From positions 1 through 45,709 of the forward strand of contig CADEGF010000012.1 in assembly GCA_902826815.1 (NCBI GenBank): a stretch of 45,709 bases of DNA, given 5' to 3'. Position 1 is the first letter of the stretch, and the number at the start of each line of letters is the position of its first letter. The position numbers and the translations under genes are program-made. Source of the DNA: an uncultured Mycobacteriaceae bacterium. GTDB lineage: Bacteria > Actinomycetota > Actinomycetes > Mycobacteriales > Mycobacteriaceae. The notes beneath the pieces were generated by a model that was not told where the DNA came from, ran no database searches, and was given only the letters and a program-made list of their open reading frames with translations. Shown one piece after another: positions 1 through 7,325 of the stretch.

Positions 1-94
1 GCCCTGCTAAAAGAAGCAGCCTGACCGATGTTGCACTAACCACTTGACATTGCCCCGCTTGAATCGCGCCCTCACCGCAGACTCGATCACCTAG

Positions 95-121
95 CTTTAC
101 AATTAGAGAGCAAACTGTCAC
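95..121 (+). promoter_or_regulatory. Shared inverted-repeat operator, site A
   Basis: CTTTACA (95-101), a 14-nt spacer, then TGTCAC (116-121). The site ends 9 nt before the ATG at 131. The same arrangement occurs at four other places in the window. TTTACA also has the right distance (17 nt) from a weak -10-like CACTCT (119-124), and a transcript would then start at about the ATG. Operator function is inferred from recurrence and position. Confidence 0.65.
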
Positions 122-130
122 TCTCAGCTC

Positions 131-622
131 ATGGACGACGCCACCGCCCTGCTGGACATCGAGGCGATCAAGCAACTCAAGGCCCGCTACTGCCGGCTCC
201 TGGACACCAAGGAGTGGCAGGGGTGGCGCGCACTGTTCGCCGACGATTTCCTCAGCGACACATCGAAAGCCGGCGGGAAGGTCATCCGGGGCGCCGACGA
301 GTTCGTCGCGTTCACCCGTAAGGGCCTGCGGTCGCAGCCCACCGTGCACCAGGTGCACGCACCCGAGATCGAGCTGACCTCCCCGACCACCGCGCGCGGG
401 GTGTGGGCGTTAGAGGATGTGGTCCGCTTCGGGCCTGGCGTGAACCTGCGCGGTTACGGGCACTACACCGAGACCTACGAGAAGGTGGACGGCCAGTGGG
501 TGTTCACCAGCTCCGTGTTGACCCGACTGCGCGAAGACATCTTCAATGCGTTTGTCTCCGTCTATATCTCGAGCAGGCTCCGGCGGGTGATCGGCAAGGC
601 AGCCGGCAGGGTGATGAAGTGA
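131..622 (+). CDS. SnoaL-like (SnoaL_4 type) protein, putative dehydratase/isomerase
   Basis: A 163-residue protein whose first 120 residues read as an NTF2-like alpha+beta barrel of the SnoaL_4 type: a helix with KARYCRLLDTKEW, then LFADDF, a central VHQVHAPEIEL strand and a YTETYEKVDGQW end. The family includes dehydratases and isomerases that act on ring or acyl-CoA substrates, such as BaiE-like proteins. The Tyr and Asp of the first helix and the central His are where such enzymes keep catalytic residues. A basic tail (residues 145-163) follows the fold. The start has no Shine-Dalgarno and lies 9 nt after operator site A, so a leaderless message is likely. The stop overlaps the next start by 4 nt (GTGA). 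The substrate cannot be told from sequence. Confidence 0.8.
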   Translation: MDDATALLDIEAIKQLKARYCRLLDTKEWQGWRALFADDFLSDTSKAGGKVIRGADEFVAFTRKGLRSQPTVHQVHAPEIELTSPTTARGVWALEDVVRFGPGVNLRGYGHYTETYEKVDGQWVFTSSVLTRLREDIFNAFVSVYISSRLRRVIGKAAGRVMK

Positions 623-1434
623 CCGAAGCGCCGCTGCTGTACGGGTCCAACACCGCGCTCGGCCGGTTCAGCATCGCGAACCTGGTGGACAGCCCCGATC
701 CGTTCGTCAGCTCGATGCCTGCGGCGAGTTTGGTGAACCCGGTGACCGGCACGCCCACCGCGGGACCGCTCGCGGTGCTGGTCGACCACGTGGCCGGCCT
801 GGTCAACCACTACCGCCGCGCCGACGACGAGTGGACCGTGTCCAGCGAGCTGTCGCTCGAACTGACCCCGACGGCGCTGACCGTCATCGCCGCCAAACCC
901 GACGTACCCGTCGTCGCGACCGGAAACCCCGTCGGCAGCCGGGCCTCATCGGCTTTCGGCATGTGCGAGCTCACGATCGACGACGACGTGATCGGCATTG
1001 GCACAGTCCGGTCCGTCTACGTCACCCATCCCGGAGAGTTCCCGCAGGAATGGCCAGAGCCCGTCGACGGGCCGAGGCCGACGGACCTGGCCGAGATCAT
1101 GGCGCTGCGACTCGGTGACGAGAACGGCTCCCCGGTGATCCATCAGCGGCCGAATCCGGTCCTCAACAACAGCCTTGCCATCGTGCACGGCGGCGTGGCG
1201 GCCGCGGGCCTCGAGCTCGCGGCATGCGCCGCGCTGAACGCCGATCGCCCCGAGAAGCCGTTGAACACCGCATCGTTGCGGGTGAACTTCCTGCGTCAGT
1301 TCTTCAGCGGCGACCAATCCCGTTATGCGGGAACGGCTCTGCGTGTCGGTAGGCGCAGCGGTGTGGCCGACGCGCAGGCCATCGGCGCCGACGGCCAGGT
1401 CGCGCTCGTCGGCCGCGTCACCGCGTACCGGTGA
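619..1434 (+). CDS. Hotdog-fold thioesterase family protein (PaaI-like)
   Basis: A 271-residue protein read from GTG 619, which overlaps the upstream stop by 4 nt; the frame stays open further upstream but that part only shadows the SnoaL gene. It looks like two hotdog domains. The first half has GPLAVLVDHVAGLVNHY, and the second has NPVLNNSLAIVHGGVAAAGLELAA, the HGG helix typical of PaaI-like acyl-CoA thioesterases. These release a free acid from CoA thioesters. Coupling to the SnoaL gene and control by site A put it in the same pathway. It converges on the LLM gene with a 3-nt gap. Family call is firm; substrate is unknown. Confidence 0.75.
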   Translation: MTEAPLLYGSNTALGRFSIANLVDSPDPFVSSMPAASLVNPVTGTPTAGPLAVLVDHVAGLVNHYRRADDEWTVSSELSLELTPTALTVIAAKPDVPVVATGNPVGSRASSAFGMCELTIDDDVIGIGTVRSVYVTHPGEFPQEWPEPVDGPRPTDLAEIMALRLGDENGSPVIHQRPNPVLNNSLAIVHGGVAAAGLELAACAALNADRPEKPLNTASLRVNFLRQFFSGDQSRYAGTALRVGRRSGVADAQAIGADGQVALVGRVTAYR

Positions 1435-1437
1435 GCG

Positions 1438-2358
1438 TCACGCGGACGCGATGACCGAAGTGCCGAACGTTCCGATGGCGTCCACGGCATGTTGCAGGCT
1501 GTCGCCAGGCACCTGAACCTGTACCCAGGTGACGCCAACTGCCGCAAGCTTTTCCAGCCCCGACAGGTAGGCATCGGCATTGAAGTCGTCGTCGCCGGGT
1601 GACCCGCCGCCCAGGTTGCTGAAGGTGACGTCGATACCGGACCAGCCCCGGCCCGCCGCGTCGCAGCGCCGCCGCAGATCGGCGATGCCGTCGATAAGGC
1701 CGTCGACCGAATCCAGTGCGGCCGTGCGGGCCGTCTGAGCGAGGACGGCGGGCGCGGGGAACGGGCACCACCCGTCACCGAACGTCGCAACGCGTTGCCT
1801 GGCCGCCGAGGTGTTGCCGCCGATCCAGATCGGCGGATGCGGCTGGCTCACAGGACGGGGGTGTGCGGTGATGCCCTTGGCGGAGAAGTGCCTTCCCTCG
1901 AACGAGTAGTCATCGGTGGTCCAGATGCCGCGAATCACTTCGAGCGCTTCCTCGACCAGAGCGGCCCGCTCGTCGAACTCGACGCCGAGCGCGGTGAACT
2001 CCCGCTTCAGGTATCCGACACCGACCGCAAGGGTGAACCGGCCGTCGGAGAGCAGGTCAAGCGTGGCGCCCGCCTTCGCAACCACGAACGGGTTGCGATA
2101 GGGCAGCACCACGATGTTGGGGATCAAGCGCAAGGTCGTGGTGCGCGCGGCGGCATACCCCATCGCCACGAACGGGTCGACGGCGTCGTGGCCGCCCGAC
2201 TCCAACCACCGCTGGGACGGGGCGGGATGGTCGGTGAAGCCGACGCCGTGAAAGCCCGCCGCCTCGGCCGCCGCCGCGACCGCCGCTATGCCCGCGCCGG
2301 TCACCAGTTCGGGGTTATAGGGGTGGCTGTGCATCGGGTGGGTGAACGTGAACCTCAT
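1438..2358 (-). CDS. LLM-class F420-dependent oxidoreductase (TIGR03621-like)
   Basis: A 306-residue TIM-barrel protein of the luciferase-like monooxygenase class. It begins MRFTFTHPMHSHPYNP and shows GFHGVGFTDHPAPSQRW near residue 40, RLIPNIVVLPYRNPFVVAKAGATLD, then GRFTLAVGVGYLKREFTALG, with WIGGNTSAARQRVATFGDGW in the second half. Actinobacterial members mostly use coenzyme F420. I chose the ATG at 2358 because it gives the normal N-terminal strand and has AAGG about 8 nt upstream; a 29-residue longer reading to 2445 is rich in Arg and unlike the family. It is divergent from the LLM gene at 2618, and no copy of the shared operator was found between them. Confidence 0.85.
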   Translation of the reverse strand: MRFTFTHPMHSHPYNPELVTGAGIAAVAAAAEAAGFHGVGFTDHPAPSQRWLESGGHDAVDPFVAMGYAAARTTTLRLIPNIVVLPYRNPFVVAKAGATLDLLSDGRFTLAVGVGYLKREFTALGVEFDERAALVEEALEVIRGIWTTDDYSFEGRHFSAKGITAHPRPVSQPHPPIWIGGNTSAARQRVATFGDGWCPFPAPAVLAQTARTAALDSVDGLIDGIADLRRRCDAAGRGWSGIDVTFSNLGGGSPGDDDFNADAYLSGLEKLAAVGVTWVQVQVPGDSLQHAVDAIGTFGTSVIASA

Positions 2359-2617
2359 CAACCGTCGCCTTCTGTGAATAATCTTCTCCAAAGTTGAGAA
2401 TGTCGTTACCATGCCACTCATATGACGGTCAACCCCGTGCGACACGGCCCCTTCCCCGGTCGCCTCGCGGCGTCAGCCAACGGCGCCACCACGATCACTC
2501 ACGGAAGGCTGGAACTACGGACATGACCCCGAAGGCGAGCGCGAGTGAGGATCGCAGCGAAGCGAGGACCGGTGGGCCCACGCCCGCAGGGCAGGGGACG
2601 AGCGGGAGTCGAGGCAG
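2359..2617. other. Divergent intergenic region between two LLM genes
   Basis: It holds the promoters of both LLM genes, but no clear -35/-10 pair was seen. The right 100 bases (about 2520-2617) are rich in GCGAGCG/GCGAAGCGAGG units and include the palindrome GTGGGCCCAC, giving a short reading frame that I do not call. A weak GGAG lies ahead of the ATG at 2618. There is no copy of the 27-bp operator. Confidence 0.4.
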
Positions 2618-3550
2618 ATGACGAGAGCCGAGATCGGTGTCTACCTCCCCCAGATGGGCTTCAGCTACGCCGACGTCCTGCACCGCGCACTGCGCTGCGA
2701 GCAGCTTGGCATCGACTCGCTGTGGCTCTACGATCACCTCTACGGCCCTGGTGCCCCCGACTATCCCTCGCTGGAGGCATGGACGCTGGCCACCGCACTG
2801 CTCAGCCGCACAGAACGCATCCAGGTCGGACACATGGTGTTGTGCAACCAGTTTCGCCATCCCGCGGTGCTCGCGAAGATGGCGACCACACTCGACCAGA
2901 TCTCCGCAGGACGCCTTCAGCTCGGCATCGGCAGCGGATCCATCGAGGACGAGCACGCGCGTGTCGGCATGGAGTGGGGCACGTTCGCGCAGCGCTCCGA
3001 GCGGCTCGGTGAGACGCTGGAGATACTGCGGCAGGCGTTCTCCGATGAGCGGATCGACTTCGCGGGAACGCATTTCACGGTGAAGGACATGCCGATCAAA
3101 CCAGGGCCGGTGCAGCCGCCGCGACCGCCCATCGTGGTCGGCGGTGTCGGCGAGAAGTACACCTTGCCGCTGGTGGCCAGATACGCCGACGTCTGGAACG
3201 TGCCGACGTATGCGCTCGGCGAGCTCGACCACAAGATCTCCGTGCTGCGAGCGCTTTGCGAGGGCATCGGACGCGATCCGGCCACGATCGTGTTGTCGAT
3301 CGAGGCGGTGATGGCGCTGGCGCCCGATGACGCATCGCTTCCCGGCGTGCAGCGGCTCGCCGAAAAGCGTTTCGGTATACCTGCTTTCGGGCTTCACGAG
3401 GGCGGCCTGATCGGAACGCCGCCCGCCATCGTCGACCGGCTACACGAACTGCAGGACATGGGTTTCGGCCAGATTGTGCTGTTCACCCATGATCGAGGTT
3501 CCGACGAGACGCTCGAACTGCTGACGTCCGCGGTGATCGAACGGCTCTAG
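2618..3550 (+). CDS. LLM-class F420-dependent oxidoreductase
   Basis: A 310-residue TIM-barrel protein. Landmarks are EIGVYLPQMGFSYADVLHRAL at the start, SLWLYDHLYGPG (substrate and cofactor loop), RHPAVLAKMATTLDQISAGRLQLGIGSG, and PPIVVGGVGEKYTLPLVARYADVWNVP. This is the usual F420 LLM layout and length. It belongs to a different subgroup from the neighbour on the other strand, judging from the loops after strands 1 and 7. Its last 4 bases overlap the end of the convergent acyl-CoA dehydrogenase gene. Its placement between genes with the shared operator suggests a reductive or oxidative step in the same pathway, but it has no site of its own. Confidence 0.85.
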   Translation: MTRAEIGVYLPQMGFSYADVLHRALRCEQLGIDSLWLYDHLYGPGAPDYPSLEAWTLATALLSRTERIQVGHMVLCNQFRHPAVLAKMATTLDQISAGRLQLGIGSGSIEDEHARVGMEWGTFAQRSERLGETLEILRQAFSDERIDFAGTHFTVKDMPIKPGPVQPPRPPIVVGGVGEKYTLPLVARYADVWNVPTYALGELDHKISVLRALCEGIGRDPATIVLSIEAVMALAPDDASLPGVQRLAEKRFGIPAFGLHEGGLIGTPPAIVDRLHELQDMGFGQIVLFTHDRGSDETLELLTSAVIERL

Positions 3551-4716
3551 GAACCCTTCTTCACCGGCGGCGAGTAATTCGGCCTGCCGAGGCCGAGCGC
3601 GTGCTGGGCGATCATGTTCCGGAAAACCTCGAGCGTGCCGCCGTAGATCCCGGTCGGGCCCGCAAGCCGGAAGACGTACTCGGCGCCACCGTCGCCGACG
3701 GCACCCTTCTCGTCGACCGGCAGCGTCGACGCCGCGCCGAGGATGTCCATCAGATCCGGCGAGACATCGCGCATGGTCTGTGCATTCGCGACGCGACCGA
3801 ACATGTCCGGTGTGCTCATGGCCGCCTCCATGCGCGCGACGCTGCGGCCGAGCCGATACTTCACCGAGTCCTCGTCGGCCGTGAGCGCAGCGACCTCGTC
3901 GAGCGCCTCCGCGAGCAGCAGCACATGCTCGGACATCACCGCGACCTTCTGCAGACCGTCGTCGCCGCGTTCGACGGTGCCGTGTTCGTCGTTGAGCGCT
4001 TCGCGCAGCACGGTCCAGCCGCCATTGACATCGCCGATCCGGTACTTGTCGTCGACGCGGACGTCGCTGTAATAGGTGATGTTGGTGCGGTCGCCGTCCA
4101 CCGTCCGCAGCGCCTGGATCTCCACGCCGGGTGAGTCCAGCGGGACCAGGAACATGGTCAGGCTCTGATGCTTCGGTGCGTCGGTATCGGTGTTGGTGAC
4201 CAAGAAGACGTACGACGCGTTGTGTGCGTTCGACGTGAACATCTTGGAGCCATTGATAATCCAGCTTGATCCATCCGCTTCCCGCACTGCCCGCGTCTTG
4301 CATGTCGCGACGTCCGAGCCACCCTCGGGTTCGGTGTAGCCGAGGCACAGCCGGAAGTGCCCGGCCAGCGTGCGTTCGAGGATTTCCTCTTGGAGTTCGG
4401 GTGAGCCGAACTGCTTGACCGCACGCGCCACCATTGCCGTCGTGCCCCAGTGAAACCACGGTGTATGGGCGCGGCCGATCTCCAGATCCCAGATGCGTTT
4501 ACGGAGTCGCGTGAAGCCGCCGTCGGCCTCGTCGTTGAAGTCCGCGGCCAGATAACCCGCCCTGCCGAGGGCCAAATGCACGCCCTCGTCGAAATTCTCG
4601 CCGGTCTCGCGGTCGCGCTGAATAACCTCGTCGGTGACGAGTTCGTTCAGGAACGACCTGAGGTCGTCCCTGAACGATTCATCGTCTTTCGACAGCGCAA
4701 CCCGGGAGAAGTCCAT
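3547..4716 (-). CDS. Acyl-CoA dehydrogenase (FadE family)
   Basis: A 389-residue flavoprotein that would introduce a 2,3-double bond into an acyl-CoA. An N-terminal helical domain (residues 1-120) precedes the beta domain with CLGYTEPEGGSDVATCKTRAV and WIINGSKMFTSN, the FAD and substrate-binding signatures. The C-terminal helical domain ends with GPTGIYGGTLEVFRNMIAQ. The position holding Glu in medium-chain enzymes (YEGT) is Gly here (YGGT), as in many mycobacterial FadE proteins that place the base elsewhere or act as heteromers. Operator site B lies 10 nt before the ATG, no Shine-Dalgarno is strong, and the gene has its own promoter although the secreted-protein gene upstream is on the same strand. 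Confidence 0.88.
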   Translation of the reverse strand: MDFSRVALSKDDESFRDDLRSFLNELVTDEVIQRDRETGENFDEGVHLALGRAGYLAADFNDEADGGFTRLRKRIWDLEIGRAHTPWFHWGTTAMVARAVKQFGSPELQEEILERTLAGHFRLCLGYTEPEGGSDVATCKTRAVREADGSSWIINGSKMFTSNAHNASYVFLVTNTDTDAPKHQSLTMFLVPLDSPGVEIQALRTVDGDRTNITYYSDVRVDDKYRIGDVNGGWTVLREALNDEHGTVERGDDGLQKVAVMSEHVLLLAEALDEVAALTADEDSVKYRLGRSVARMEAAMSTPDMFGRVANAQTMRDVSPDLMDILGAASTLPVDEKGAVGDGGAEYVFRLAGPTGIYGGTLEVFRNMIAQHALGLGRPNYSPPVKKGS

Positions 4717-4726
4717 CTCCGCTAGA

Positions 4727-4753
4727 GTGACAGTTGCGCGCCTATCTGTAAAG
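4727..4753 (-). promoter_or_regulatory. Shared inverted-repeat operator, site B
   Basis: On the plus strand it reads GTGACA (4727-4732), 14 nt, TGTAAAG (4747-4753). Read towards the acyl-CoA dehydrogenase it is CTTTACA-N14-TGTCAC, ending 10 nt before the ATG, almost exactly as at site A, including the following CTCT. It sits only 5 nt from the stop of the upstream gene. Operator function is inferred. Confidence 0.65.
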
Positions 4754-4758
4754 CCGTG

Positions 4759-6201
4759 CTAGTTCCCGAACTGCGTTCCGAAGAAGTTGAAGCAGGCAGG
4801 GCCGGTGCAGTTCTGGCCCTCGTTCGGGAGGATCGCGAAGTTGAACCCGCCGCCCTCGTTGTTGCCGGCATCGCCGACCCCACTTCCAACGAGCGCGAAG
4901 TTGAAGATGCCCGAGTTGTTACCCGAACCATCCGCGCCGCTGCCGATGAGCGCGATGTTCTGGGCGAACCCACCGAACACCCCGGTGTTGTCGTTGTTCC
5001 CCGAGAAGTCAGCGCCGTCGCCGACGATCACGAAGTTCTGCGCGAACCCGCCGAAGCCGGACGTGTTCGCGTTATTGCCTGACAGCGTTGCAGCACTTCC
5101 GATGAGACCCAGGTTGTTGGCGAAGCCGAAGGCGCCCAAGCTGCCGTTGTTGCCGGACAGGTTGCTGCTGTCTCCGATGACCGACATGTTGTTACCGAAG
5201 CTGCCGATGCCAGTGACGATGTTGTTCCCAGCGAAGTCGGCGTCGTCTCCGATGAAGTGCAAGTTGTTACCGAAATTGCCCGCGCCGAGCTGGATGTTGT
5301 TACCTGTGCCCTGATTGTCGTCACCCATGATCGCGGTGTTGTTGCCGTAGCTGAACAGACTGCCCACGAGGTTCGTGCCCGACGGCTGCAACTGAAGGAT
5401 TTGCGTCGGATTCAAGTTCAGCAGATCGTTCAGGTCCGTAGGCAGGCCGACAGCCGCACGGCCATTGCGATCGCCCATCCACCCGAAGTTGGTGCCGAAA
5501 CTGGTGGGCAGGATCACCTGATTACCTGCCAGCGTGTTGTCGTCGCCAGCGATGATGCCCTGCAGGCCGGTGCCGATGTTGTTGGCGGTGAGTAAGTTGT
5601 CATCGCCGATGTTGAAGAAATTGCCGCCGAATAGGTTGTTACCGTTGGTCAGTGCGCCCAGCCCAAGGGGAAGGCGGTCGTTGCTGCCCTGTGAGCCGAA
5701 GCCGGGCGGAATCCCGGGACTCGGGGTGGGCAGGGCGAACCTTGGCCCGTCCGGCAGACCCGGCAGTGTGACGTCCACAATCGGGATGGTCACCGAACCC
5801 GTGGCGTTGTCCGGAGTCGTGGGCGCCACGAGGGCGGGCGCGACATTATTGCGTTGCGTACCGCCGGTAGTTTGCTGTGCCGAAAGCGTCGACCTCGGAC
5901 TGTTCGACTTGGGACGCAGCAAGCTGCCCGCACCGCCGGAGCCGACCTGAAGCCCGTCCTGCGCCGCGCGTTGGAATGAGCCAGCCGCACCGGTCACGGC
6001 CTTCCGCACGCCGTCGACGGTGCTCTTGACCGCGTCGGCAGTCTTGCTGATCGGATTGGATGGCTTGTCATTGGTGGCGCTAGCACCATCGTCGGCGTAG
6101 GCGACGGGCGCCGCCCAGCCCGCGAGTACTGACGCGGCGGCCGCTGCGACGACGATTTGTCCGCTGCGCACACTCCGGTGCGGCTTGTTGTGCTTACCCA
6201 T
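4759..6201 (-). CDS. Secreted Asn/Gly-rich protein with 25-residue repeats
   Basis: A 480-residue protein of no family I can name. Residues 1-36 form a signal peptide: basic start, VVAAAAASVLAGWAAPVA, and AYA before DD as a cleavage site. Residues 37-180 are low-complexity with a helix near 50-80 and a Pro-rich stretch. From about 186 it becomes rich in Asn, Gly and Phe. GNN triplets at 300, 325, 350, 375 and 401 mark units of 25-26 residues, each with a second FGNN/FANN/FAQN about 11 residues later and then an IGD/IGS turn; two shorter units follow. The pattern predicts a beta-solenoid or amyloid-like surface fibre and recalls, without matching, mycobacterial MPTR repeats. Cys465 and Cys470 lie near the end. 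GAGGGG precedes the ATG by about 8 nt. Confidence 0.75.
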   Translation of the reverse strand: MGKHNKPHRSVRSGQIVVAAAAASVLAGWAAPVAYADDGASATNDKPSNPISKTADAVKSTVDGVRKAVTGAAGSFQRAAQDGLQVGSGGAGSLLRPKSNSPRSTLSAQQTTGGTQRNNVAPALVAPTTPDNATGSVTIPIVDVTLPGLPDGPRFALPTPSPGIPPGFGSQGSNDRLPLGLGALTNGNNLFGGNFFNIGDDNLLTANNIGTGLQGIIAGDDNTLAGNQVILPTSFGTNFGWMGDRNGRAAVGLPTDLNDLLNLNPTQILQLQPSGTNLVGSLFSYGNNTAIMGDDNQGTGNNIQLGAGNFGNNLHFIGDDADFAGNNIVTGIGSFGNNMSVIGDSSNLSGNNGSLGAFGFANNLGLIGSAATLSGNNANTSGFGGFAQNFVIVGDGADFSGNNDNTGVFGGFAQNIALIGSGADGSGNNSGIFNFALVGSGVGDAGNNEGGGFNFAILPNEGQNCTGPACFNFFGTQFGN

Positions 6202-6390
6202 AGAAGAACCCCTCAGTTATCCGTACGAAGTAAAATCAACCCCCCGGTTGAGCAAAGCCTCTCACACAGAAGCGAATCTGAACAGCACATCTTTTTTTCG
6301 TAAGATTTAGCTGAGACGCCGAGGTAGATCAGTATCTTCTCGTTCGGATGAGCGAAGCCCGCAATTGATCATGGCCTCGCCCGAATTTGA
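6202..6390. other. AT-rich intergenic region with TTGATCAT repeats
   Basis: This is the presumed promoter region of the secreted repeat protein and the end of the seven-gene operon. It is visibly less GC-rich than its neighbours, with a run of seven T (about 6292-6298). TTGATCAT occurs at 6365-6372 and again at 6387-6394, the latter inside GAATTTGATCATAATTC, which is nearly palindromic. No clear promoter or terminator hairpin was identified. Confidence 0.4.
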
Positions 6391-7320
6391 TCATAATTCG
6401 CCCAGCAAATGATCTTGAATGGTTGTTTTACAAGCCCGCTGTAATGCAGTTCCTTGGAGTTTGTACAACTGCTGACTCGTCTCCCACTCCGGCAGGAACG
6501 CGTCGAAGCCGTGGCAGGTGCCGGGAAACACGTGCAACTCGGTCGCGACGCCTGCCCTCAACAACCGCACGGCGTAGTCAATCGCTTCGTCGCGCAGTGG
6601 GTCCAGCTCCGAACATGTGATCAACGCGCTTGGCGCACCGGCAAGGTCGGTGCGGCGGGCTGGTGCCGCATCCGCTGAGGCCTGGCCACCCGACAGATAG
6701 TGGCGCCACATCAGTTCGACAGCGGGCCCGTCAAATCCCGGCGTCGAGTCGAATTCCTCGGTCGACGGCGTCGGCCGATCGTCGAGCACGGGCTGATGCA
6801 GCAACTGGAACACCAGGCGCGAGCCTTCGCGCTGCGCGAGTCCGGCCGCAAGGGCACCCCCCGCACTGCTGCCCGCTGCCGCCAGCCGATCGGTGTCGAT
6901 CTGCAGTCGGCTCGCGTTGTCGGCGGCCCAGTCGAATACCGCCGTCGCATCCTCGAGCGCCGCGGGGAACGGATGTTCCGGCGCCAGTCGATAGTCGACA
7001 GAGATGACGGTGCATCGCCCGCGCCTGGCGAGCTCGACGCACTGCCGGTGGTCGACGTCGAGGTTACCGAGCACGAAAGCGCCTGAGTGGCAATAGATGA
7101 CCGCAGGCGCGGGTGACGGCCCGCCGCGATAGATGCGCACCGGTACGGCACCTGCCGCCGTCTCCTCGACGTCGACGCCGGTGGTATCGACCGTGCGCGC
7201 TTCGTCTCGGCGCCGCTGGTTCAGCGACTGACGAAACGTGGACAGCGCCTCGGCCGAGATGTTGGTGCGCGCCTCGGAGAGGTGACGGAGCACAGGATCC
7301 AGCCTGTTGGCGACATCCAC
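6391..7320 (-). CDS. Alpha/beta hydrolase of the hormone-sensitive-lipase (HSL) family
   Basis: A 309-residue esterase, last gene of the seven-gene operon. The oxyanion-hole region reads YCHSGAFVLGNLDVDH, where most family members have HGGGF. The nucleophile elbow is GSSAGGALAAG, the acid is in SELDPLRDEA, and the His is in PGTCHGFDAF near the end. I chose GTG 7320, 5 nt after the monooxygenase stop; a much longer frame to 7755 only shadows the monooxygenase gene. Following a Baeyer-Villiger enzyme, it likely cleaves the ester or lactone that enzyme makes; this pairing is known from cyclic ketone pathways. The natural substrate is an inference. Confidence 0.85.
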   Translation of the reverse strand: MDVANRLDPVLRHLSEARTNISAEALSTFRQSLNQRRRDEARTVDTTGVDVEETAAGAVPVRIYRGGPSPAPAVIYCHSGAFVLGNLDVDHRQCVELARRGRCTVISVDYRLAPEHPFPAALEDATAVFDWAADNASRLQIDTDRLAAAGSSAGGALAAGLAQREGSRLVFQLLHQPVLDDRPTPSTEEFDSTPGFDGPAVELMWRHYLSGGQASADAAPARRTDLAGAPSALITCSELDPLRDEAIDYAVRLLRAGVATELHVFPGTCHGFDAFLPEWETSQQLYKLQGTALQRACKTTIQDHLLGEL

Positions 7321-7325
7321 GGCGG

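Noticed and set aside
1-24. Open frame ending in TGA at 22-24 (possible tail of an upstream gene)
   Set aside because: Only seven codons are visible, which is not enough to support a coding call.
2359-2617. Search for a sixth copy of the shared operator between the two LLM genes
   Set aside because: No TTTACA/TGTAAA or GTGACA/TGTCAC pair with a 14-nt spacer was found.
4787-5950. Plus-strand open frames opposite the secreted repeat protein
   Set aside because: They arise from the repetitive composition; the minus-strand frame has a signal peptide, a ribosome site and regular repeats.
6425-6446. TTTACA and TGTAAT near the 3' end of the esterase gene
   Set aside because: The spacer is 7 nt, not 14, and it lies inside coding sequence away from any start.
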